A stretch of DNA of 5,589 nucleotides from Bacteroidota bacterium (GTDB taxonomy: Bacteria; Bacteroidota; Bacteroidia; Chitinophagales; Chitinophagaceae): NCBI GenBank assembly GCA_947463975.1, contig CANHUW010000110.1, forward strand, positions 1 through 5,589. The letters run 5' to 3'. The first letter of the stretch is position 1, and every line of letters starts with the position of its first letter. The translations under genes were made by a program, and so were the position numbers. This document shows, one piece after another, positions 1-5,589 of the stretch. The notes under the pieces were generated by a model, which was given only the letters and a program-made list of their open reading frames with translations, was not told where the DNA came from and ran no database searches.

Positions 1-348
1 CAAAGTCAGATGCGCAAGGGCGTTTTGGAGTTTTGCATATTGTCCATCATTCAACAAGGCGAGGTGTATCCAAGTGATATTGTTGAGCAAATGAAAGCGG
101 CCAATTTGCATATTCTAGAAGGAACTTTGTATCCTTTGTTAACAAGATTAAAAAATGCGGGCTTATTAAATTACCGTTGGGTAGAAAGTATCAGTGGGCC
201 CCCAAGAAAATATTTTGTAATGACAGAAGAAGGGGAGAAAGCCTATCAAGCATTACATACTACTTGGTCTGAAATGGCAGCTTCGGTAGAAGCCATTATT
301 GCACCAAAAGCAAATCCCATTGTTAACGAAGCAAATACTGCTGAATAA
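1..348 (+). CDS. PadR-family transcriptional regulator (5' end outside window)
   Basis: This is a small winged-helix DNA-binding protein, probably a ligand- or stress-responsive repressor. The frame is open from base 1 (Gln-Ser-Gln before the first Met at base 10). Bacteroidota PadR proteins usually have a short N-terminal stretch before MRKGVLEFCIL, so the true start is probably a few codons left of the window. Numbered from the Met at base 10, the recognition-helix signature EGTLYPLLTRLKNAGLL is at residues 37-53, and the beta-wing (SGPPRKYFVMTEEG) is at 62-75. A C-terminal helix for dimerisation starts around residue 76. About 112-115 residues is normal for the short PadR class. The stop lies 10 bases before the next ATG, so the gene is co-transcribed with the PspC protein and probably autoregulates that operon. 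The family call is secure; the inducer and operator are not visible. Confidence 0.93.
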   Translation, partial: QSQMRKGVLEFCILSIIQQGEVYPSDIVEQMKAANLHILEGTLYPLLTRLKNAGLLNYRWVESISGPPRKYFVMTEEGEKAYQALHTTWSEMAASVEAIIAPKANPIVNEANTAE

Positions 349-358
349 ATTTTAAGTA

Positions 359-2626
359 ATGAAAAAAGTAATCAATATTAATTTCCAAGGTCGTATTCTT
401 CCGATTGAAGAAATGGCTTATGAAAATTTGAAAAACTATATAGAAACCCTTCGTTCTTATTTTGAAAAAGAAGAAGGTAAAGATGAAATCATCAATGATA
501 TAGAATGTCGTGTAGCTGAATTATGTGAAGATAGATTGAAAAAGGGAGCAGTTTGTATTACCGAAGCTGATATCAATTTAATTATTGAAAGCATTGGTCG
601 TCCTGCGGATTTTGAAGCACAGGATGGTTTTGAAGCACAATCTAGTTCAAGCAATACAAGTTATACTTCTTCTCCAAATGAAGGTCAAAATAATTGGGAT
701 AATATAAGACCAAAGCGTTTATATCGTGATGAGCAAAACAAAGTATTAGGTGGAGTTTGTAGTGGTATTGCTAATTATTTTGGTTTAGAACCTTTATTGG
801 TGAGAATTTTATGGATCTTTTTGATCGGTGTAAATATTTTAGGGTATTTAATTTTATGGATTGCCGTTCCAAGTTCTTCCGTGAAAGAAGTGGGAGGAGT
901 TAAAAAAAGATTGTTTAGAGATATCGAAAATAAAGTGATTGGTGGTGTTTGTGCTGGTTTGTCCAAGTACTTTGGTATACAAGTTTGGATTATTAGAATC
1001 TTATTTTTGATACCTTTTATTCGTCTAGTATTTAATTTTAGAGAAATTCATTTATTCCAATTTTGGGATGCACCTGATTTTCCTAATTTCTTAGACATTA
1101 CATTTAGTCCAGGATCTGTATTTATATATATTGTTCTTTGGTTGGTATTGCCAGAAGCCAAAACAAGTGCAGATAAATTAGAAATGGTGGGAGAGAAAGT
1201 AGATTTGAATAGTATAAAGAATACCATTCAGAATGATATGGAAGGTTTTAGCAAAAGAGCACAAGGTTGGGGCAGTGATTTTTATAATAAAAAATCAAGA
1301 TCAGAAAAAGGTGCAAATATTGAGGAAAGAAGAGAAGAAAGTAATGAGCAGAGAGAACCTAAAAGAGGATTTTTTCATTTTATTGGTCGTGTAATTACTA
1401 TTTGTATTAAAGCATTTGTATATTTTATTTTAGGTATTATCGGTATTTCTTTATTAGCTGCTTTATTTGGCATTGGAGTAGCTGCGACTGCGTTGATGCC
1501 GCTTAGAAAATTCTTATTGGAAGATGGTGCACAAATATGGTCTGTGTATGGTGCATTGTTATTTTTTGTTTGGGTGCCTATTTTAGGTATTGTTACTGCA
1601 GTAATAAGAAAATTGGCTGGATATAAAAAAGCCAATGTTTGGGTAAGGTCTAGCTTTGTTGCTTTATGGGTAGTAGGATGGATTTTATTATTCTATTTTG
1701 GAAGTAGCTTAGGTCATAGTTTCTCAAAGCACAATATACCTGAAGAACAAACTGTTTCTTTGGTAAACCCAGGAGTAGACTATTTAGAAGTGACTGCATC
1801 ACCTAAAATGAAATATTATGAAAATCGTTGGTTCCAACTGTCCCCTTTTGATGCATTTTCTGATGAAGACACTGTTTATGTAAGAAATTTAAGAATTAGA
1901 ATTGTTCAGTCAAAAACAGATAGCTTCCAAGTAAAAGTGGTGAAATTGAGCAATGGGAAAACCATCCAAAACGCCAATGAATTAGCTAGTAAAATTAATT
2001 TTGATTTAAAGCAGCAAGATAGTTTGGTGTATTTGGATAAAGGTATTGCGATTAATAAGAAAGATAAATTTAGAAACCAACATATTATTATGACCATTTC
2101 AGTGCCGGTGGGTAAGCGCATTAAAATAACCAATAAGGGTTGGTCACAAACAAATGTTAGAATTAACGGAAGAGGTATGCATACCGAAACCTTTGATCGT
2201 ATTTCTTCTGATGAAGATTGGTATGATGAATGGAATGAGCCATGGGATAATGAATCCTTCTCTTATGAGCGTGGTGTAGAGTATAAAATGACAGCAACTG
2301 GTTTAGAAAAACTCAAAAGAGATGATGATGCTGAGGAGAAATTAAACAACGACGATCAAGATCCAGACGAGATGGAGCAAAGATTGGAGGAATTAAAGAG
2401 AGAAAGAGAAGCGTTAGAGAACAATTTACAAAAAACCAGAGAAGACAAATTAAAAGAGTTAGAAAAAATTGATAAGGCTTTGGAGAAGCAAAAAAAGGAT
2501 ATTAATAAATCCACTCAAAAAATAGCCGTATCTGTAGATGCTTCAGATGTAAAGAAAAGTAGACTTCCAAAAGTTGCTGGTAAATTAACCGACATCAACT
2601 GGGTTTTAGAGCGTTTTACTTATTAG
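359..2626 (+). CDS. Membrane protein with two PspC domains, periplasmic domain and coiled coil
   Basis: This 755-residue protein is probably an envelope-stress or membrane-homeostasis factor. Residues 1-90 form a soluble N-terminal region (starting MKKVININFQGR) of the type seen before PspC domains in Bacteroidota. A Ser/Asn-rich linker follows (95-117). PspC domain 1 is at about 118-172 (GGVCSGIANYFGLEPLLVRI) and PspC domain 2 at about 182-267 (GGVCAGLSKYFGIQVWIIRI), the latter with an aromatic insertion at 224-250. After a charged stretch (270-336) come further hydrophobic segments at about 338-382, 393-416 and 429-450. The basic loop at 417-430 suggests that everything after 452 is periplasmic. 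That part holds a beta-rich domain (about 465-600) loosely like DUF4097/GIN adhesin-like domains, an acidic Trp-rich patch (617-640) and a coiled coil (667-720). PspC in proteobacteria partners PspA/PspB; none is visible here. The ATG is chosen for its 10-base spacing from the PadR stop. Domain calls are firm, function is inferred. Confidence 0.9.
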   Translation: MKKVININFQGRILPIEEMAYENLKNYIETLRSYFEKEEGKDEIINDIECRVAELCEDRLKKGAVCITEADINLIIESIGRPADFEAQDGFEAQSSSSNTSYTSSPNEGQNNWDNIRPKRLYRDEQNKVLGGVCSGIANYFGLEPLLVRILWIFLIGVNILGYLILWIAVPSSSVKEVGGVKKRLFRDIENKVIGGVCAGLSKYFGIQVWIIRILFLIPFIRLVFNFREIHLFQFWDAPDFPNFLDITFSPGSVFIYIVLWLVLPEAKTSADKLEMVGEKVDLNSIKNTIQNDMEGFSKRAQGWGSDFYNKKSRSEKGANIEERREESNEQREPKRGFFHFIGRVITICIKAFVYFILGIIGISLLAALFGIGVAATALMPLRKFLLEDGAQIWSVYGALLFFVWVPILGIVTAVIRKLAGYKKANVWVRSSFVALWVVGWILLFYFGSSLGHSFSKHNIPEEQTVSLVNPGVDYLEVTASPKMKYYENRWFQLSPFDAFSDEDTVYVRNLRIRIVQSKTDSFQVKVVKLSNGKTIQNANELASKINFDLKQQDSLVYLDKGIAINKKDKFRNQHIIMTISVPVGKRIKITNKGWSQTNVRINGRGMHTETFDRISSDEDWYDEWNEPWDNESFSYERGVEYKMTATGLEKLKRDDDAEEKLNNDDQDPDEMEQRLEELKREREALENNLQKTREDKLKELEKIDKALEKQKKDINKSTQKIAVSVDASDVKKSRLPKVAGKLTDINWVLERFTY

Positions 2627-2650
2627 ATTCCGTTGTGTATAGTTAAGATG

Positions 2651-2687
2651 AAAAACACCCCTTCTTTTTAGAGGGGGTGTTTTTTTT
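2651..2687 (+). terminator. Rho-independent terminator of the PadR-PspC operon
   Basis: The left arm AACACCCCTTC (2654-2664) pairs with GAGGGGGTGTT (2671-2681) through one G-U pair, with the six-base loop TTTTTA. The stem can be extended by an A-tract/T-tract pairing. Seven T residues (2681-2687) follow the G-rich arm. It lies 24 bases after the PspC stop, as expected for an intrinsic terminator. The A-tract on the left could give weak termination on the opposite strand as well. Confidence 0.9.
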
Positions 2688-2690
2688 GTG

Positions 2691-2698
2691 TACCTTTG
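2691..2698 (+). promoter_or_regulatory. Promoter -7 box of gcvT (TACCTTTG)
   Basis: This is an exact match to the Bacteroidota primary-sigma -7 consensus TAnnTTTG. A TTA at 2668-2670 lies 20 bases upstream where the TTG -33 element is expected, so the -33 match is partial. Transcription would begin near 2703, giving a leader of about 12 bases before the ATG at 2715. The upstream half of this promoter falls inside the preceding terminator hairpin. Confidence 0.65.
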
Positions 2699-2714
2699 TT
2701 CAAATTTTAAATTG

Positions 2715-3809
2715 ATGAGTGAAATACTGAATACCCCCTTTACTGCAAAACATGTAGCACTTGGTGCAAAAATGGCTGCTTTTGCTGGATACAATATGCC
2801 TATTAGTTATGCAGGAATTAATCTAGAGCATGCTGCCGTTAGAAATGCTGCTGGCGTATTTGACGTGAGTCATATGGGGGAGTTTATTGTAAGAGGACCG
2901 AATGCTTTGGATTTAATCCAGCGCGTAACATCTAATGATGCTTCTGTTTTAGAAGACGGTAAAGCGCAGTATAGTTGTTTACCCAATACTACAGGTGGTA
3001 TTGTAGATGACCTATTGGTGTATTGTGTAGAGAAAAATAAGGTATACATGTTGGTTGTAAATGCTTCTAATATTGAAAAAGATTGGAATTGGATTAGCGG
3101 TTACAATACCAAGGGCGTGGAGATGATCAATATTAGCGCTAAAACAGCTTTGTTAGCGGTGCAGGGTCCAAAAGCTACTCAGATTGTTCAGAAGATGACA
3201 GATATAGATGTATTGAATATGCCTTATTATAGTTTTGCGAAAGGAAAATTATTGGATATTGACAATGTTTTAATCAGTGCAACGGGATATACTGGTGCCG
3301 GTGGGGTTGAAATTTATTTTGAAGATATGGACGATAATGCTTCAAAGGTTTGGGATGCATTGTTTGAATTAGGTGCCGAATTTGGCATACAGCCAATTGG
3401 CCTTGGGGCAAGAGATACATTAAGGTTAGAAATGGGCTTTTGTTTATATGGTAATGATATTGATGATACCACTAGTCCCATTGAAGCTGGTTTAGGATGG
3501 ATCACTAAGTTTACTAAAGAGTTTACTAATTCGGCTGCTATCAAAGCGCAAAAAGAAAATGGTGTTGCCAAAAAATTAGTAGGTTTTGAAATGATTGATA
3601 GAGGTATTCCTCGTCATTATTATATTATTAAAGATGCTGCCGGAAAAGAAATTGGTTCAGTTACTTCTGGTACACAGGCTCCAAGTTTAGGTAAAGCGAT
3701 TGGGTTAGGATATGTAGCAACAGAACATGCAAAATTGGGTACTGAAATTTATATAGATATTAGAAATACATTGGTTAAAGCTAAAGTGGTGAAGTTTCCA
3801 TTTAAGTAA
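2715..3809 (+). CDS. gcvT: Glycine cleavage system T protein (aminomethyltransferase)
   Basis: GcvT takes the aminomethyl group carried on the lipoyl arm of the H protein, transfers the one-carbon unit to tetrahydrofolate to give 5,10-methylene-THF, and releases ammonia. It is cytoplasmic. The 364-residue length is normal. Family motifs appear in order: GVFDVSHMGE (47-56); GGIVDDLLVY (94-103), whose Asp98/Asp99 pair includes the folate-site aspartate; AVQGP (148-152); GYTGAGGVEIY (191-201); GARDTLRLEMG (231-241); SPIEAGLGW (254-262); and VTSGTQAPSLGKAIGLGYV (316-334). The ATG at 2715 is preferred over an in-frame GTG at 2688, because the promoter box lies downstream of that GTG and the extra residues (MYLCSNFKL) are not family-like. 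No gcvH or gcvP is adjacent, so the other subunits would have to be encoded elsewhere. The gene is monocistronic, ending at a strong hairpin. Confidence 0.97.
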   Translation: MSEILNTPFTAKHVALGAKMAAFAGYNMPISYAGINLEHAAVRNAAGVFDVSHMGEFIVRGPNALDLIQRVTSNDASVLEDGKAQYSCLPNTTGGIVDDLLVYCVEKNKVYMLVVNASNIEKDWNWISGYNTKGVEMINISAKTALLAVQGPKATQIVQKMTDIDVLNMPYYSFAKGKLLDIDNVLISATGYTGAGGVEIYFEDMDDNASKVWDALFELGAEFGIQPIGLGARDTLRLEMGFCLYGNDIDDTTSPIEAGLGWITKFTKEFTNSAAIKAQKENGVAKKLVGFEMIDRGIPRHYYIIKDAAGKEIGSVTSGTQAPSLGKAIGLGYVATEHAKLGTEIYIDIRNTLVKAKVVKFPFK

Positions 3810-3824
3810 AAAATAATGATGATC

Positions 3825-3862
3825 ATACAATAAAAGGGGGCAAATGCCCCCTTTTATTGTAT
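3825..3862 (+). terminator. Strong hairpin terminator after gcvT
   Basis: The arms 3825-3842 and 3845-3862 are a perfect 18-base inverted repeat. The core GGGGGCA/TGCCCCC is flanked by TAAAA/TTTTA, with a tiny AA centre (effective loop AAAT or larger). The TTTTATTGTAT after the GC core serves as the U-rich tract. It starts 16 bases after the gcvT stop. The symmetry means it should also terminate transcripts coming from the right, although no opposing gene is present. Confidence 0.88.
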
Positions 3863-3897
3863 AGATAATTACCAAGTTTTTGCAAATTGTTTTCTCG

Positions 3898-3905
3898 CAG
3901 TTTTG
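3898..3905 (+). promoter_or_regulatory. Possible -7 box of ssb (CAGTTTTG)
   Basis: This matches TAnnTTTG at all but the first base. The nearest TTG upstream (3880-3882) is 15 bases away, shorter than the usual 17-23. If used, transcription would start near 3910 with a leader of about 18 A-rich bases before the ATG at 3928. A separate promoter is expected here because a strong terminator precedes the gene, but this particular site is only a candidate. Confidence 0.35.
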
Positions 3906-3927
3906 TGTTTCAACAAAAAAATATTTT

Positions 3928-4275
3928 ATGAAAGCAATTAAAAACAAAGTACAATTAATTGGGCATCTTGGTGCTGCTCCAGAGATCAAAATTTTTGATA
4001 CGGATAAAAAAGTTGCCAATTTAAGTATCGCCGTAAATGACCGATTTAAGAATGCAAAAGGGGAATGGGTGGATGAGACGCAGTGGTTTAATTTAGTGGC
4101 TTGGTCCAAGTTAGCGCAATATGCCGAGCAGTATTTATTGAAGGGTTCTGAGATAGCTATTGAAGGTAGAATTGTGAATAAATCTTATACAGATAAGAAT
4201 GAAATCAAAAGAACGACTACTGAAATTATTATTTCGGAAATTTTATTGTTAAATAAAGCAAAAGATAAAGTTTAA
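3928..4275 (+). CDS. ssb: Short single-stranded DNA-binding protein (SSB), no acidic tail
   Basis: This is an OB-fold protein that binds single-stranded DNA in replication, repair or recombination. The 115 residues are almost entirely OB domain. Visible landmarks are NKVQLIGHLGAAPEIK (6-21), the strand VANLSIAVND (29-38), TQWFNLVAW (51-59) with Trp53 at the place of the DNA-stacking Trp54 of E. coli SSB, AEQYLLKGSEIAIEGRI (66-82) and TTTEIIISEILLL (97-109). It ends NKAKDKV, so both the Gly/Gln-rich linker and the acidic DDDIPF-type tail that recruits partner proteins are absent. The family is normally about 140-180 residues. The ATG at 3928 is chosen over an in-frame TTG at 3880, because it begins the conserved OB sequence and follows an A/T-rich leader. 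It may be an accessory paralogue of the main SSB; PriB-like use is another possibility. The SSB fold is certain, the housekeeping role is not. Confidence 0.93.
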   Translation: MKAIKNKVQLIGHLGAAPEIKIFDTDKKVANLSIAVNDRFKNAKGEWVDETQWFNLVAWSKLAQYAEQYLLKGSEIAIEGRIVNKSYTDKNEIKRTTTEIIISEILLLNKAKDKV

Positions 4276-4299
4276 CGATTAAAAAAATGAGTCTTGTTG

Positions 4300-4307
4300 T
4301 ATCTTTG
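4300..4307 (+). promoter_or_regulatory. Promoter -7 box of comB (TATCTTTG)
   Basis: This is an exact TAnnTTTG match followed by C, a common extension in this phylum. A TTA at 4279-4281, 18 bases upstream, may act as a weak -33 element. The box ends only 5 bases before the ATG at 4313, so the transcript would be leaderless or nearly so. No terminator separates ssb from comB, so read-through from ssb is also possible. Confidence 0.65.
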
Positions 4308-4312
4308 CGCCT

Positions 4313-5047
4313 ATGAGTGAACAAAAAAAGAAACCAAGTCTACATACGGTTTTAACACCTTCTTTATTAGACTTATATGAAGTGAATGATTCAATAGTGG
4401 TGATCATTGATGTGTTTAGAGCGACTTCTACTATGGCAACGGCTTTATACAATGGGGCATCCAAAATTATCCCTGTTGATTCAGCGGAATTATGTATTGA
4501 GATGGGGAAGCAAACAGGGGGAATTACTGCTGGTGAAAGAGATGGAAAAATTATTCCGGGATTGTCTTATGGCAATTCGCCTTCTGAATATCCTAGATCT
4601 TTTATCGAAAATAAAACCCTTGTGATTACCACTACCAATGGCACGAAATTGTTACATATGGCTTTGAAGCAGGGTGCTAAAGAGGTGATAACAGGCTCAT
4701 TTCCTAATTTATCAAAAGTGGTTCGTTTTTTAAAAGAACAAAATGCCAATATTATTTTAGGTTGTTCTGGTTGGAAAAATAGATTTAATATAGAAGATAC
4801 TCTGTTTGCTGGTGCAGTCATTGAAGAAATTAAAGACCAATTCACTATTCATTGCGATAGTAGTTATATGGCTAATAATTTATATAATATGCACAAAGCG
4901 GACATGCCTAACTACATTAAAACCCTAACGCATTGGCATCGTTTGGCAGCTTATGGCTTAGAGGAAGACATGTTATATTGTATTTCTAAGGATGTTGCTC
5001 CTTCTTTGCCCATTTTCAAGAATGGGTCATTGATTGATTTAAAATAG
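4313..5047 (+). CDS. comB: 2-phosphosulfolactate phosphatase, ComB family
   Basis: The family enzyme is a Mg2+-dependent acid phosphatase that converts 2-phosphosulfolactate to sulfolactate, known from coenzyme M synthesis in methanogens. The 244-residue length is normal. Conserved blocks are VVIIDVFRATSTM (29-41), AGERDGKIIPG (73-83), YGNSPSEY (86-93), ITTTNGTKLL (105-114), ILGCSGWKNRF (148-158) and EDTLFAGAVIEEI (161-173). Asp33, Arg36 and the Glu75/Asp77 region are plausible active-site residues, judged only from their conservation. There is no signal peptide, so it should be cytoplasmic. The ATG at 4313 is the first good start and follows the promoter box directly. Neither comA, comC nor other sulfonate genes are next to it. 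Bacteroidota carry ComB homologues, and a role in cysteate or sulfonolipid synthesis is possible but is inference. Family assignment is strong; the substrate in this organism is unproven. Confidence 0.92.
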   Translation: MSEQKKKPSLHTVLTPSLLDLYEVNDSIVVIIDVFRATSTMATALYNGASKIIPVDSAELCIEMGKQTGGITAGERDGKIIPGLSYGNSPSEYPRSFIENKTLVITTTNGTKLLHMALKQGAKEVITGSFPNLSKVVRFLKEQNANIILGCSGWKNRFNIEDTLFAGAVIEEIKDQFTIHCDSSYMANNLYNMHKADMPNYIKTLTHWHRLAAYGLEEDMLYCISKDVAPSLPIFKNGSLIDLK

Positions 5048-5059
5048 CCCACAAAGTTG

Positions 5060-5067
5060 TACATTTG
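5060..5067 (+). promoter_or_regulatory. Promoter -7 box of the SWIM gene (TACATTTG)
   Basis: This is an exact TAnnTTTG match followed by C. A TTG at 5034-5036 lies 23 bases upstream, at the upper limit of the usual -33 spacing and inside the last codons of comB. Transcription would start near 5072, leaving about 30 bases of leader before the ATG at 5104. Confidence 0.65.
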
Positions 5068-5095
5068 CAAATTGCCCTTTTTGAAGGGTAATTTG
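5068..5095 (+). terminator. Hairpin between comB and the SWIM gene (terminator or leader structure)
   Basis: CAAATTGCCCTT (5068-5079) pairs with AAGGGTAATTTG (5084-5095) over 12 base pairs with one G-U, around the loop TTTG. It starts 21 bases after the comB stop and is followed by TATTTATT, a poor U-tract. It may therefore be a weak comB terminator. It also begins at the predicted 5' end of the SWIM-gene transcript, so it could act as a leader hairpin instead. Confidence 0.55.
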
Positions 5096-5103
5096 TATTT
5101 ATT

Positions 5104-5589
5104 ATGGCATTACCCTATTTAGTTAAACATATATACAGTTACGGCACCGAAGAGGTGATCAGAAGAGGTAAGCGCATTTTTGCCTTGAAAAATATTGAGC
5201 TGGTAAAGTTCGATCCATTATTGGGTTCTATCAATTGTAGGGTAAAAGACGATGGCTATAGTACTTTTTATAAAGTAACCATAGAGAATTTTAAAAATCC
5301 TGCAACGCTTTCTTTAAGATGTGGATGTCCATATAACTTATCTGAGGTTTGTAGACATAAAGCTGCTGCTTTGTTCTTTATCCAAGATTTAATGGATAAG
5401 AATATGCTCGAATATCAATCAGAAGCATATAAGACAACGCATACTTTACTTCGAACGAAGAACTTAGATCTTAAAATGATCAAGATGCTTTGTTCAAAAG
5501 ACACTTTTGAAAAAGCAGAAAATACTTTAAAAACTATAAGACCTCATATTTTATTGAGTGAGAATGAAAGGGTAGAAGCAGAAGTGGAG
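5104..5589 (+). CDS. SWIM zinc-finger protein, probable SNF2-family helicase (3' end outside window)
   Basis: The frame is open from the ATG at 5104 to the window end without a stop, giving 162 residues of a longer protein. A SWIM zinc finger of the CxCx(n)CxH type is visible as RCGCPYNLSEVCRHKAAAL, with Cys73, Cys75, Cys83 and His85 as predicted zinc ligands. It is preceded by an alpha/beta region starting MALPYLVKHIYSYGTEEVIR. In Bacteroidota this N-terminus typically heads a large SNF2/Rad54-type DNA-dependent ATPase of about 1000 residues or more, with the SWIM finger contributing to DNA or protein binding. The helicase motifs would lie right of the window, so that part is inferred from family resemblance. 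It has its own promoter box 36 bases before the start codon. Confidence 0.8.
   Translation, partial: MALPYLVKHIYSYGTEEVIRRGKRIFALKNIELVKFDPLLGSINCRVKDDGYSTFYKVTIENFKNPATLSLRCGCPYNLSEVCRHKAAALFFIQDLMDKNMLEYQSEAYKTTHTLLRTKNLDLKMIKMLCSKDTFEKAENTLKTIRPHILLSENERVEAEVE

Noticed and set aside
1375..1635. Reverse-strand open frame inside the PspC gene
   Set aside because: It is opposite the membrane-segment codons, has no promoter, and the forward frame is clearly coding.
2688..2714. In-frame GTG start extending gcvT by nine residues
   Set aside because: The extension overlaps the promoter box, lies directly after the terminator, and encodes residues unlike the GcvT N-terminus; ATG at 2715 gives the standard start.
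3880..3927. Upstream TTG start for the SSB gene
   Set aside because: The added residues (MQIVFSQFCVSTKKYF) are not part of the OB fold, and the candidate promoter lies within them.
3810..3927. Possible small RNA or riboswitch upstream of ssb
   Set aside because: The only structure is the gcvT terminator hairpin; the remaining 65 bases show no further stem or known motif. A glycine riboswitch was also considered before gcvT, but the 88-base gap there holds only a terminator and promoter.
3705..4109. Reverse-strand open frame of 134 codons
   Set aside because: It spans the end of gcvT, the terminator palindrome and half of ssb on the opposite strand, and its translation resembles no family; it is a shadow of the forward genes.
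4407..4625. Second forward open frame inside comB
   Set aside because: It is out of frame with the conserved ComB motifs and fully contained in that gene, with no supporting homology.

Overview
The window looks like chromosomal DNA of a Bacteroidota member, most likely Chitinophagaceae or a close relative. It is AT-rich, and all six genes lie on the + strand. None has a clear Shine-Dalgarno sequence. Three intergenic regions carry exact matches to the Bacteroidota -7 promoter box TAnnTTTG (TACCTTTG, TATCTTTG, TACATTTG). The proteins resemble Bacteroidota family members. This placement comes from reading the sequence, not from a database search.

Layout: (1) 1-348, the 3' part of a PadR-family repressor gene whose start lies left of the window. 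(2) 359-2626, a 755-residue membrane protein with two PspC domains, a predicted periplasmic domain and a coiled coil. It starts 10 bases after the PadR stop, so the two form a regulator-envelope protein operon closed by a rho-independent terminator at 2651-2687. (3) 2715-3809, gcvT, the aminomethyltransferase of the glycine cleavage system, with its own promoter and a strong hairpin terminator at 3825-3862. (4) 3928-4275, a short single-stranded-DNA-binding protein without the usual acidic C-terminal tail. (5) 4313-5047, a ComB-family 2-phosphosulfolactate phosphatase whose promoter box lies only 5 bases before the ATG. (6) 5104-5589, the N-terminus of a SWIM zinc-finger protein, probably a SNF2-type helicase, cut by the right edge.

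Only the first two genes clearly work together: a PadR repressor probably controls its neighbouring PspC-type envelope protein. The other four look like independent housekeeping or accessory genes in separate, tightly packed transcription units, where terminators and promoters overlap. No RNA genes, CRISPR arrays, insertion sequences or phage genes were seen. No intergenic stretch exceeds about 120 bases.

I do not see a clear new multi-gene system. The points most worth a second look are the two-gene PadR/PspC module with its unusual PspC architecture, the tailless SSB, the ComB enzyme in a presumably non-methanogenic bacterium, and the very short or hairpin-headed leaders of comB and the SWIM gene.
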